From positions 1-8,249 of the forward strand of contig JBFMAE010000148.1 of NCBI GenBank assembly GCA_040756085.1: a stretch of 8,249 nucleotides of DNA, read 5' to 3'. The notes beneath the pieces are model-generated. The model was not told where the DNA came from, did not search any database, and worked only from the letters and a program-made list of their open reading frames with translations. Below are positions 1 to 6,193 of the stretch, one piece after another; position 1 is the first letter of the stretch, and each line of letters begins with the position of its first letter. The translations under genes and the position numbers were made by a program. Source of the stretch: JBFMAE01 sp040756085 (GTDB lineage Bacteria > Desulfobacterota > BSN033 > UBA1163).

Positions 1-48
1 CCCATCGAGCTTTACTCCAATCCTCGTGAGGTAATACCACCGACCGGA

Positions 49-82
49 GAGCCGGATGCGGGAGATCCGCACGTCCGGTTCG
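49..82 (+). ncRNA. Group II intron domain V
   Basis: This 34-nt hairpin has the canonical domain V length. GAGCCGGA (49-56) pairs with TCCGGTTC (74-81) using one G-U pair. The upper stem TGCGG (57-61) pairs with CCGCA (67-71), leaving a short purine-rich loop and a two-base CG bulge (72-73). The catalytic AGC triad sits at 50-52, in its expected place near the base of the 5' strand. In the family this domain binds the catalytic metal ions. Confidence 0.85.
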
Positions 83-87
83 GAGGG

Positions 88-117
88 AGGGGTGACGCAA
101 ACCAATGCGTTATCCCT
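88..117 (+). ncRNA. Group II intron domain VI stem
   Basis: AGGGGTGACGCA (88-99) pairs along all 12 positions with TGCGTTATCCCT (106-117), using G-U pairs at two places, around a six-base loop AACCAA. It starts six bases after domain V, as domain VI should. No unpaired branch-point A is evident in my pairing; a register shift on the 3' strand could expose one (for example A112). A hydrolytic-splicing intron without a working branch point is another possibility. Confidence 0.75.
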
Positions 118-135
118 ACCCCTATAGACGTTGTC

Positions 136-154
136 CCCCGGATCAAGTCCGGGG
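136..154. repeat. Perfect GC-rich hairpin downstream of the intron
   Basis: CCCCGGA (136-142) and TCCGGGG (148-154) form a perfect 7-bp stem around the loop TCAAG. No T-run follows, so it does not look like an intrinsic terminator for rightward transcription. It is the first of three closely spaced hairpins and resembles dispersed REP-type elements. Confidence 0.7.
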
Positions 155-197
155 TAGGCTCTGCGAATGCAGGGAACCAGAGACATATGAATCTGGA

Positions 198-215
198 TTC
201 CTGTTTTCACAGGAA
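198..215. repeat. Short perfect hairpin in REP-like cluster
   Basis: TTCCTGT (198-204) pairs perfectly with ACAGGAA (209-215) around the loop TTTC. The words TGGATTCC just before it and TGGATTCC at 220-227 are direct repeats, which suggests that this hairpin and the next one are related units of one repeat family. Confidence 0.6.
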
Positions 216-222
216 ACCCTGG

Positions 223-258
223 ATTCCCGCCTGCCTGCAGGCAGGTTTGAACGGGAAT
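223..258. repeat. Nested palindrome, CCTGCC-type core
   Basis: An outer inverted repeat, ATTCCCG (223-229) with CGGGAAT (252-258), encloses the perfect 16-bp palindrome CCTGCCTGCAGGCAGG (230-245). The same CCTGCC/GGCAGG core recurs in two hairpins inside the repeat at 6693-6811, so this is a dispersed family and not a one-off structure. It could act as a REP-like protein-binding or RNA-stabilising element; nothing here decides. Confidence 0.7.
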
Positions 259-332
259 GACTGAATCGGAAGTTCCCCTCTTAAAAATTCCAACGTTTAA
301 TAACTTAACTTGCCAATAATTTCCCAAACCCC

Positions 333-343
333 GACAAAATGTC
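333..343. promoter_or_regulatory. Candidate upstream activator site (TGTC/GACA dyad)
   Basis: GACA-AAA-TGTC is a short perfect dyad about 145-150 bases upstream of the predicted transcription start. Sigma-54 activators usually bind dyads 80-200 bases upstream. The match is short and could be chance; the dyad with ATCCAG/CTGGAT half-sites at 364-388 is an alternative candidate. Confidence 0.25.
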
Positions 344-399
344 AGTTCTGTAAGGGAATTTTTATCCAGTTCATAAACCTCTCTGGATAGCACACCACA

Positions 400-412
400 A
401 ATCAATTCATTT
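400..412 (+). promoter_or_regulatory. Candidate IHF site
   Basis: AATCAATTCATTT matches the IHF consensus WATCAANNNNTTR at every fixed position except the last (T instead of A/G). It lies between the possible activator dyads and the sigma-54 promoter, where IHF bending sites are typically found. In DNA this AT-rich, chance matches are common. Confidence 0.3.
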
Positions 413-458
413 TTAAAGTCAATAAGTTATAAATAACAAATTCATTTTTGTTGCTCTT

Positions 459-474
459 TGGCATATATTTTGCT
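459..474 (+). promoter_or_regulatory. Sigma-54 (RpoN) promoter, -24/-12
   Basis: TGGCATATATTTTGCT has GG at 460-461 and GC at 472-473 with exactly 10 bases between them, as in the RpoN consensus TGGCACG-N4-TTGCW. All of TGGCA and TTGCT match; only the C and G after TGGCA differ. The predicted start is near 485, giving a leader of about 28 bases before the HTH gene, with the Shine-Dalgarno sequence GGAGG at 501-505. It would require an AAA+ activator, which is not encoded in this window. Confidence 0.75.
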
Positions 475-512
475 TAATATCAGTGAAAGTTGAAAAAAAT
501 GGAGGTAATTGA

Positions 513-698
513 ATGTCGTTGATGGAAAAAGATGAAGTGTTAACCACGGATGAAGCCATTACCTATTTGAAAATTTCAAAACCCACATTCCTTAAATATA
601 TCCGCCTTGGAAGAATAAAGGCAATTAAGGCAGGAAAGGGGTGGAGGGTTCTCCACTCTGAATTGAATCGATTTTTGAAAGGAGAGATAAGTCAATGA
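513..698 (+). CDS. Small excisionase/MerR-type helix-turn-helix protein
   Basis: This 61-residue protein is almost entirely one DNA-binding domain of the excisionase family (winged helix related to MerR). The run LTTDEAITYLKISKPTFLKY (residues 10-29) gives the two helices of the HTH, followed by a basic wing with IRLGRIKAIKAGKGWRV and a final helix with SELNRFLKG. Such proteins bind DNA and act as regulators or recombination directionality factors. No integrase is nearby, so regulation is more likely. The start is supported by GGAGG at 501-505, seven bases before ATG 513; ATG 522 is an alternative in-frame start but sits farther from that site. The stop overlaps the next gene's start as ATGA, implying translational coupling, and the sigma-54 promoter lies just upstream. 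The target is unknown: autoregulation or control of the downstream kinase genes are both possible. Confidence 0.85.
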   Translation: MSLMEKDEVLTTDEAITYLKISKPTFLKYIRLGRIKAIKAGKGWRVLHSELNRFLKGEISQ

Positions 699-1687
699 AA
701 TTTAAGAATTTAATCCAGTTGGGAATTCTTTTTATCCTTCTCACCCTATCTACATCCATAAGTGGGAAAGATTTAGAAGGTAAGATCCAGATTGGTATTA
801 TCCAATGGGCAGAGTCTCCCATCTCCTATACCAGGACATGTGAAGGATTTATTGAGGGCATGAAGGAATCAGGTTATGAAGAAGGGAGGAATGTTCAGTA
901 TGATATTCAAATTGCAATGGGAAGTAGAGAAAAGGCCCAGGAGATTGCAAAGGAATTTATCCGTAAGAAAGTTGATCTCATTTGCGCCCTTGGAACCATT
1001 CCATCTTTAGTGGCCCTCGAAGCCACAAAAGAGATTCCCATCATCTATTCCATTGTCGCTGAGCCCAAGGCCACCGGGATCATTGAATCCTGGGTATGTT
1101 CTGGAAAGAATATCACAGGAGTTTCAATGAAGATTCCCATGGAGAAACAATTGGAGATGGTTCAGAAGGCAGTACCCAAATTGAAACGATTTGGGATCCT
1201 TTATTGTCTTTCGACACCTCAAGCCATTGTGACCGCTGAAGAGGCTAATCAGATAGCGAAGAAATTGGGTATGACCCCTCATTCCTGTTCCATACATTCT
1301 GATCATTTAGAACGATTACCTTCTGTAACAGAGACCTTAGCCAAAAGAGTGGATGCAATCTATATCCCTACAGATCCCATTCTAACCGTAAAAGAGAATC
1401 TCCTTAAAATTATTGAAGTTTCCTCAAGATTTAAAGTCCCCGTTATTGCGGTCAGCGATGATGCAGTTGAGTTAGGTGCGTTGATGGCTCTGCACTGCGA
1501 TTTTAGAGAAATAGGGAGACAGGCCGCACCCATGGTTGTAAAGATTTTTAAAGGGATGAAGCCCATAGATATTCCCTCTCAGATGCCGTTGAGCCAACGG
1601 CTAACGGTAAATTTAAAGACTGCCAAACGATTGGGGATTACGATCAATCCTCATTTTTTAAGTTTAGCTCACCGAGTAATTGAATGA
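695..1687 (+). CDS. PF04392-type periplasmic substrate-binding protein
   Basis: The 330-residue product begins with a signal peptide (basic MKFKN, hydrophobic stretch to about residue 22, cleavage near SISG). The rest fits the ABC_sub_bind family (PF04392, TrpX-like). Family marks include EPKATGI followed by NITGVS in the first half, PVIAVSDDAVELGA, and the conserved tail in which IFKGMKPIDIP is followed by an NLKTAKRLGI segment. These proteins fold as two-lobed ligand binders, some for aromatic amino acids; the ligand here cannot be told. The start has AAAGGAGAG at 678-686 and overlaps the upstream HTH gene by 4 nt. No ABC permease or ATPase gene is adjacent; a hybrid kinase follows instead. 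This suggests a sensory rather than transport role, though an unlinked transporter is possible. The last eight codons are duplicated downstream (see 1741-1767). Confidence 0.88.
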   Translation: MKFKNLIQLGILFILLTLSTSISGKDLEGKIQIGIIQWAESPISYTRTCEGFIEGMKESGYEEGRNVQYDIQIAMGSREKAQEIAKEFIRKKVDLICALGTIPSLVALEATKEIPIIYSIVAEPKATGIIESWVCSGKNITGVSMKIPMEKQLEMVQKAVPKLKRFGILYCLSTPQAIVTAEEANQIAKKLGMTPHSCSIHSDHLERLPSVTETLAKRVDAIYIPTDPILTVKENLLKIIEVSSRFKVPVIAVSDDAVELGALMALHCDFREIGRQAAPMVVKIFKGMKPIDIPSQMPLSQRLTVNLKTAKRLGITINPHFLSLAHRVIE

Positions 1688-1692
1688 GGGAA

Positions 1693-1740
1693 CCCCTCAC
1701 CTCAATCCTCTCCCCAACGGGGAGAGGGGAGGATGAGGGG
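1693..1740. repeat. Palindromic repeat, copy 1
   Basis: The inner stem CCTCTCCCC (1707-1715) pairs with GGGGAGAGG (1719-1727) around AAC. The outer arms CCCCTCA (1693-1699) and TGAGGGG (1734-1740) extend the structure. It starts five bases after the stop of the binding-protein gene. No T-run follows, so in RNA it would act as a stabilising or attenuating hairpin rather than a classical terminator. Confidence 0.75.
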
Positions 1741-1767
1741 AGTTTAGCTCACAGGGTGATTGAATGA
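1741..1767 (+). pseudogene. Remnant: last 8 codons and stop of a PF04392-type gene
   Basis: Reading AGT TTA GCT CAC AGG GTG ATT GAA TGA gives SLAHRVIE and a stop, identical in protein to the end of the gene at 695-1687 (codons at 1661-1687). The DNA differs at three sites (CGA GTA versus AGG GTG), all silent. There is no start or upstream coding sequence, because the match begins right after the first palindrome. The pattern fits the surviving tail of a deleted paralogue; a simple slippage duplication that later drifted is the alternative. Confidence 0.5.
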
Positions 1768-1777
1768 GTGAGCCACG

Positions 1778-1821
1778 CCTCACCTTATTCCTCTCCCCAA
1801 CGGGGAGAGGAGAGGATGAGG
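1778..1821. repeat. Palindromic repeat, copy 2, abutting the kinase start
   Basis: The inner stem CCTCTCCCC (1790-1798) pairs with GGGGAGAGG (1802-1810) around AAC, and CCTCA (1778-1782) pairs with TGAGG (1817-1821). The right arm runs into the purine-rich GGGGGAGAGGCGAGAG upstream of the kinase ATG at 1838, so the element or its edge appears to supply the ribosome binding site. Folding of this arm could hide part of that site. Confidence 0.75.
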
Positions 1822-1837
1822 GGGAGAGGCGAGAGTA

Positions 1838-4800
1838 ATGCTAGGGAAAATTAAAAATAGCCTGAAACTGAAATGGATGATCTTTTCCATCTTATTAGCC
1901 ACTGTTCCACTGGCCATTGCAGGTTTCAATATCATTCAGATCTATCAGAAAGACTTGAAAAAGTCGATTTTCGAGACAGAAGAGGTGAAAGCCAATATAG
2001 TTGTGGAAAAAATAGAGGCTTTTTTTGAAAAAGTCACCAGCAATCTCCTCTTTCTCGTAAGGGATGAAAATTTTAGAAAGAGCGGCTTCTCCCATACAAA
2101 GGGTTATTTAGAAAATCTCCTTTATCAAAATGATTACCTCGTAGGGTTGACTTTATTGAATGAAAAAGGACAGGAGACCGTCAAAGTTTCAAAATACAAA
2201 GTTATAGGCCCATCCGATCTGAAAGACCAATCGAAGAGTCATATGTTTATGGTCGCCTCAGAAGGGAAAATTTTTTATGGTAATCTACATCTCACCCCCG
2301 AAGGGTTCCATATAATGGTCATTGCAGTTCCTATCGAAAAATATAGAGGGAGAATAATTGGTGTATTAAGTGCAAAGATAAATCTTCAACACCTATTGAA
2401 TTTGATTTCAAGGACCTGGATTGGAGAGAAGCGCCTGGTTTGTGTCATGGATCGAGAAGGTTATTTGATAGCCGATCATCATTTGGATCCCCTTCTATTT
2501 AGTCCATTCTTAGATCGGGTAATTGCAGGGAAAGAGGGGAGTTTAGAGTATAAACATCCTCAAGGGGAAGAGGTTTTGGTGATCTATAAGCCTTTGAAAG
2601 AGCTGATGAGATGGAGTGTAATTGTTCAAGTCCCGTTAGAAGAAATTTATAGGCCGGTTAGAGAGATGATTCGTAGTGGTATTATATGGATTTTAATCAC
2701 ACTCTGTATAGCGATCACGATCAGCCTTATCCTAACAAGAAAGTTAATCAGTCCGATCAAAAGTTTATCTAAGGGGATGATAAAAGTCGCAAAGGGAAAT
2801 TTGGATGTCCATATCCATTCTACTGCCCAGGATGAAATTGGGATCCTGACCGAATCCTTCAATCAAATGGTTCGGGATTTAAAAGAATCTCAAAAGACCA
2901 TTAAAGAGGCAGAGGAGAAATATCGAAGGATCTTCGAAAACTCGAAGGATACGGTCTATATTACTTCTGTTGATGGAAAATGGATTGATGTCAACCAGGC
3001 AGGGGTAGAGATGTTTGGGTATTCAAGTAAGGAAGAATTGATGCAAATTCATGTCAAAGATACCTATCTCAATCCAGAGGAATGCAAGCGATTCCAAAAC
3101 GAGATCGCCAAAGAAGGGTTTATCAAAGATTTTGAGGTCAAATTAAAGAAAAAGGATGGGACTCCTATTGACGTCCTCATCACTGCAAGCATGAGAAGGG
3201 ATGAAGAAGGCGATATCATCGGTTATGAAGGGAACATTAAAGACATCTCCCTTCGGAAAAGGGTGATGGGAGAACTGCTTCAAAGAACAGAAGAACTGCA
3301 AACCCTTTATGATCTGGGTTGGGTGATTAGCCAGACTTTAGATCTGGACAAAGTCCTTGCAATTGCCTTAGACAGGGCGTCAAATTTAGTAGGGTTTGAG
3401 ATGGGTTCAATCTATCTATATAATGAAAATGAAGAGACCCTCGAATTAAGATCTTATAAAGGGTATACGCCTGCCTTTGTAGAAAAGGTGAGGTTTCTTA
3501 AATTTGGTGAAGGGGTTTCTGGAAAAGTTATCGAATTAAAACAACCGATCTCAATCTCCATCGATGAATATTCATCTCACAGGATACTTCCGTTTTTAAA
3601 GGAGGAGGGAATTCAGTCCTTAATGGGTTTTCCTCTCCTGATGAAGGGAAGAGCAATAGGTGCGGTAACCTTAGTCAGTCGTTCTGTCCATCATCTTACT
3701 CAAAGAGAGATAAACTTCATGGAAAGCATTGGAAACCAGATCGGACTCACTCTCGAAAATGCGAAACTCTTTTCTGATGCGGCCAAAGCCAAATCGGACT
3801 GGGAGACGACCTTCGATGCAGTGACAGATCTCATCACTGTAAGAGACAAAGATTATCGAATCCTCCGAGCCAACAAAGCGGCCTTCAAACGGTACGGGTT
3901 GAAACCAGAAGAGATGATTGAGAAGAGATGCTTTGAGACTCTCCATCACAGCGATCAACCATGTGAAGGGTGTTATGTTTCTGAGACCTTAAGAACAAAG
4001 AAACCTATATCTGGAGAAAGGGAGAGTAAGTATTTAAATGGTATATTTCGATACTTTACCTTTCCTGTCTATAATGAGGTTGGAGAGGTTACTGCGGTAG
4101 TTGATCTGGCAAGGGAGATCACCGAAGAGAAACGATTGGAGATAGAGAAAGAGGTGATTAATAATATCGACAAAATCCTTGCCTCAAGTCTCGATGTGAG
4201 GCAGGTCATCAAGGCCGTCCATTCTGAATTAAAAAAGGTATTTGATTCTGAAAGGATGACCATCACCCTTTTAGATGAAGGAGGAGAAGGGTTTCAATAT
4301 TTTGCCTTAGAAAAGGATTATGAGGCTAAAGAGTTGGTGGGGGGTGTGATTTATCCAAAAGAAGGAACACCTTTTGGCCAAGCGGTCGCTACAGGTCTGC
4401 CTGTGATTGTGTCAGACACTGCAGAGAGCGATTCCTGGATGAATCAAAAACTTCTGAAGGAAGGGATCCGATCTTCTTTAATTCTCCCATTGGAATATAA
4501 GGGGAAGATCATCGGCACCCTAAATTTTGGAAGTAAAGAGCCTAACAGCTTTTCAGAGAGACTGTTTAATCTTCTCAATTCCCTTGCAACCAGTTTAGCC
4601 ATTTCAATTCAAAATTCCCTTCTCCTGGATAGTATCAAGGGATCGGAAGAGAGATACAGGACCGTGGTTGAGGGAGCCCTTGAAGGGGTAGTGGTAGTGT
4701 ATGATGATTACTGGTATAAATATGTCAACGAAAAGTTTGCTGAGATTGTGGGCTATCCCAGGGATGAATTGATCGGGATGGATTATCGAAATCTACTGGA

Positions 4801-6127
4801 TGAAGAGAGCAACGCATTGATTGCTGATCGAATTGCCCAGGCGCGGAGAGGGGAAGAGTTATCACCTATTTTTGAAGTAAAAGTCATTCGGAAAGATAGA
4901 GAGGTAAGGAATGTGGAGATCAGGGCGAGGGCAATAAAAGATTTGAAAGGGGAGAGGAACATCATCGCCTTCATCAATGACATCACCGAAAAGAAAAGGA
5001 TGGAAGAACAGCTCCTACAGAACGAGAAACTTAGGGCTCTGGGAGAGATGGCCAGTGGCGTGGCACACGATTTCAACAACGCGCTGGCGGCTATCCTTGG
5101 AAACACACAGGTGCTCCTGTATACCGCAAAAGATGAGGAAACAAAAGAGAGTCTCCGGATCATTGAAAAAGTGGCGCGTGATAGTGCACAGACCGTGAGG
5201 CGACTCCAAGACTTCACAAGAAGGAGGGTTCATCGGGAACTTTTTAGGCTCGATGTCAACTCTGTCGTTAAGGATGCGATTGAAATCACGAAACCAAGGT
5301 GGAGAGACGAAGCCCAGGGAAGGGGCGTTTCTATCGAGATGGTAACAAATTTTGAGGAAATTCCTCCTGTCTCGGGAAACGTCTCTGAAATGAGAGAGGC
5401 CATCACCAACATGATCTTCAATGCCATCGAGGCCATGCCCGAAGGTGGAAAGATTGAAATTCAGACCTTTGAAAGAAAGGAGAAGGTCTATATCAGGATT
5501 TCAGATACGGGCATTGGGATGTCAGAAGAAGTGATGAAGAAGATTTTTGAACCATTCTTTACGACGAAACCCTTCTCCAATACCGGACTTGGTTTGAGTA
5601 TGTCCTATGGGATTATCAAGCGATTTGGAGGAGAGATCGAGGTCGAAAGCAAGCTCGGAAAAGGGACGACATTTACGATAGTTCTCCCCATCGAGTTGGA
5701 AGGAAAAGAAGAATCGATCCCCCCTTCTCTTATTCGGAGAGAAAGGGGAGCTCGGATCTTGGTCATCGATGATGAGGAGACGGTCAGAAGTGTCCTCTCG
5801 AAGATCCTTTTCCAAAATAACCATCAGGTCACCGTTGCGGAAGACGGAGAAGAAGGGATTCGACTATTTAGAGAGAAAGAGTTTGACATGGTTCTCACCG
5901 ATCTGGGAATGCCGGGCATGTCGGGCTGGGAGGTATGCAGGACAATTAAACAGATAAGCCCCCACACACCTGTAGGGATGATCACAGGATGGGGGATGGA
6001 ACTGAGCCAGGCCGAATTAAAGGAAAACAAGCTTGATTTTTTAATTTCCAAACCCTTTGATTTTAATCAGATTTTAAATGCGATCGCTGAAGCAATGGAA
6101 TCCAGGGAGAAACGATTATTATCTTGA
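1838..6127 (+). CDS. Hybrid sensor histidine kinase, dCache-HAMP-3 PAS-2 GAF-HisKA-HATPase-REC
   Basis: This 1429-residue inner-membrane sensor has a transmembrane helix at about 13-32, a periplasmic dCache-like domain (34-278), a second helix (about 280-300) and HAMP (301-354). Then follow PAS (about 357-475), GAF (487-645), PAS (650-770), GAF (774-930) and PAS (935-1050). The H-box has phosphoacceptor His1077 in VAHDFNN. The ATPase domain shows the N-box (Asn1195), DTGIGM (1223-1228), FFTTKPF and GLGLS (1250-1254). The C-terminal receiver keeps Asp1311, Asp1312, Asp1355, Thr1383 and Lys1405. All key catalytic residues are present, so both kinase and receiver should work. There is no output domain, so phosphate probably moves to another protein. 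The second PAS carries a Cys cluster, C698 with C709-x2-C712. The start at 1838 is preceded by purine-rich repeat-derived sequence. It is probably cotranscribed with the upstream binding protein, its likely signalling partner. Confidence 0.93.
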   Translation: MLGKIKNSLKLKWMIFSILLATVPLAIAGFNIIQIYQKDLKKSIFETEEVKANIVVEKIEAFFEKVTSNLLFLVRDENFRKSGFSHTKGYLENLLYQNDYLVGLTLLNEKGQETVKVSKYKVIGPSDLKDQSKSHMFMVASEGKIFYGNLHLTPEGFHIMVIAVPIEKYRGRIIGVLSAKINLQHLLNLISRTWIGEKRLVCVMDREGYLIADHHLDPLLFSPFLDRVIAGKEGSLEYKHPQGEEVLVIYKPLKELMRWSVIVQVPLEEIYRPVREMIRSGIIWILITLCIAITISLILTRKLISPIKSLSKGMIKVAKGNLDVHIHSTAQDEIGILTESFNQMVRDLKESQKTIKEAEEKYRRIFENSKDTVYITSVDGKWIDVNQAGVEMFGYSSKEELMQIHVKDTYLNPEECKRFQNEIAKEGFIKDFEVKLKKKDGTPIDVLITASMRRDEEGDIIGYEGNIKDISLRKRVMGELLQRTEELQTLYDLGWVISQTLDLDKVLAIALDRASNLVGFEMGSIYLYNENEETLELRSYKGYTPAFVEKVRFLKFGEGVSGKVIELKQPISISIDEYSSHRILPFLKEEGIQSLMGFPLLMKGRAIGAVTLVSRSVHHLTQREINFMESIGNQIGLTLENAKLFSDAAKAKSDWETTFDAVTDLITVRDKDYRILRANKAAFKRYGLKPEEMIEKRCFETLHHSDQPCEGCYVSETLRTKKPISGERESKYLNGIFRYFTFPVYNEVGEVTAVVDLAREITEEKRLEIEKEVINNIDKILASSLDVRQVIKAVHSELKKVFDSERMTITLLDEGGEGFQYFALEKDYEAKELVGGVIYPKEGTPFGQAVATGLPVIVSDTAESDSWMNQKLLKEGIRSSLILPLEYKGKIIGTLNFGSKEPNSFSERLFNLLNSLATSLAISIQNSLLLDSIKGSEERYRTVVEGALEGVVVVYDDYWYKYVNEKFAEIVGYPRDELIGMDYRNLLDEESNALIADRIAQARRGEELSPIFEVKVIRKDREVRNVEIRARAIKDLKGERNIIAFINDITEKKRMEEQLLQNEKLRALGEMASGVAHDFNNALAAILGNTQVLLYTAKDEETKESLRIIEKVARDSAQTVRRLQDFTRRRVHRELFRLDVNSVVKDAIEITKPRWRDEAQGRGVSIEMVTNFEEIPPVSGNVSEMREAITNMIFNAIEAMPEGGKIEIQTFERKEKVYIRISDTGIGMSEEVMKKIFEPFFTTKPFSNTGLGLSMSYGIIKRFGGEIEVESKLGKGTTFTIVLPIELEGKEESIPPSLIRRERGARILVIDDEETVRSVLSKILFQNNHQVTVAEDGEEGIRLFREKEFDMVLTDLGMPGMSGWEVCRTIKQISPHTPVGMITGWGMELSQAELKENKLDFLISKPFDFNQILNAIAEAMESREKRLLS

Positions 6128-6193
6128 CTTTGAAATCGGTAATATGAAAAACTAAATAAAAAGTTTGAAGTTCATCTTTCAGGATTTTTTCCC

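Larger units (their letters stand above)
1..125 (+). mobile_element. Group II intron, 3' end only (domains V and VI)
   Basis: The sequence shows a domain V fold directly followed by a domain VI-like stem and a pyrimidine-rich end finishing in AY, which is the order at the 3' end of bacterial group II introns. The intron 3' boundary is either after position 119 (..CCCTAC) or after 125 (..CCCCTAT); I prefer 125 but cannot decide without the 5' splice site. A short palindrome CCTCGTGAGG at 22-31 may be the base of domain IV. All three forward frames are open only briefly or run through the structure, so the reverse transcriptase/maturase ORF, if there is one, lies upstream of the window. Class cannot be assigned from this fragment. 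The element is on the same strand as the genes downstream. Confidence 0.8.
263..458. other. AT-rich intergenic control region, no gene
   Basis: I see no coding signal on either strand. The base composition shifts sharply from the GC-rich repeats to AT-rich DNA. The stretch holds a GACA-AAA-TGTC dyad (333-343), an ATCCAG/CTGGAT inverted repeat (364-369 and 383-388), an 11-bp direct repeat AATTCATTTTT (404-414 and 439-449) and an IHF-like site (400-412). All lie upstream of the sigma-54 promoter, at distances where enhancer-binding-protein and bending sites usually lie. Confidence 0.5.
1661..1823 (+). repeat. Tandem duplication of gene 3' end plus palindrome
   Basis: Two direct units lie head to tail: 1661-1740 (80 nt) and 1741-1823 (83 nt). 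Each starts with AGTTTAGCTCAC, continues through codons for SLAHRVIE and a TGA stop, and ends with a CCTCTCCCC-AAC-GGGGAGAGG palindrome followed by GGATGAGGGG. The first unit overlaps the end of the substrate-binding-protein gene. The units differ by scattered substitutions and a 3-nt length difference, so the duplication is not recent. Confidence 0.85.

Noticed and set aside
136..154. Intrinsic terminator
   Set aside because: The stem is strong but no T-run follows on either strand, so it is better described as a repeat hairpin.
1..261. Forward frame open from the window edge to a TGA at 259-261, possibly a protein C-terminus
   Set aside because: It runs straight through intron domains V and VI and the hairpins, and its translation shows no recognisable domain. 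The openness is explained by GC-rich structured RNA and repeat sequence.
513..698. True phage or integrative-element excisionase
   Set aside because: The fold fits, but there is no integrase, attachment site or other phage gene, and the gene is coupled to a binding protein and kinase. A regulatory role is more likely.
1693..1821. CRISPR-like array, because two similar units occur in tandem
   Set aside because: There are only two units, the repeated part includes a coding tail, no unique spacer lies between them and no cas genes are present.
4783..5217. 144-codon open frame on the minus strand inside the kinase gene
   Set aside because: It lies opposite the well-conserved PAS and HisKA coding sequence, is Ser/Arg-rich and low in complexity as antisense frames usually are, and has no family features.
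6128..6193. Promoter (TTGACT at 6124) or terminator between the kinase and the membrane-protein gene
   Set aside because: No -10 box lies at usable spacing, and no stable stem with a T-run is present. Read-through from the kinase is the simpler view.
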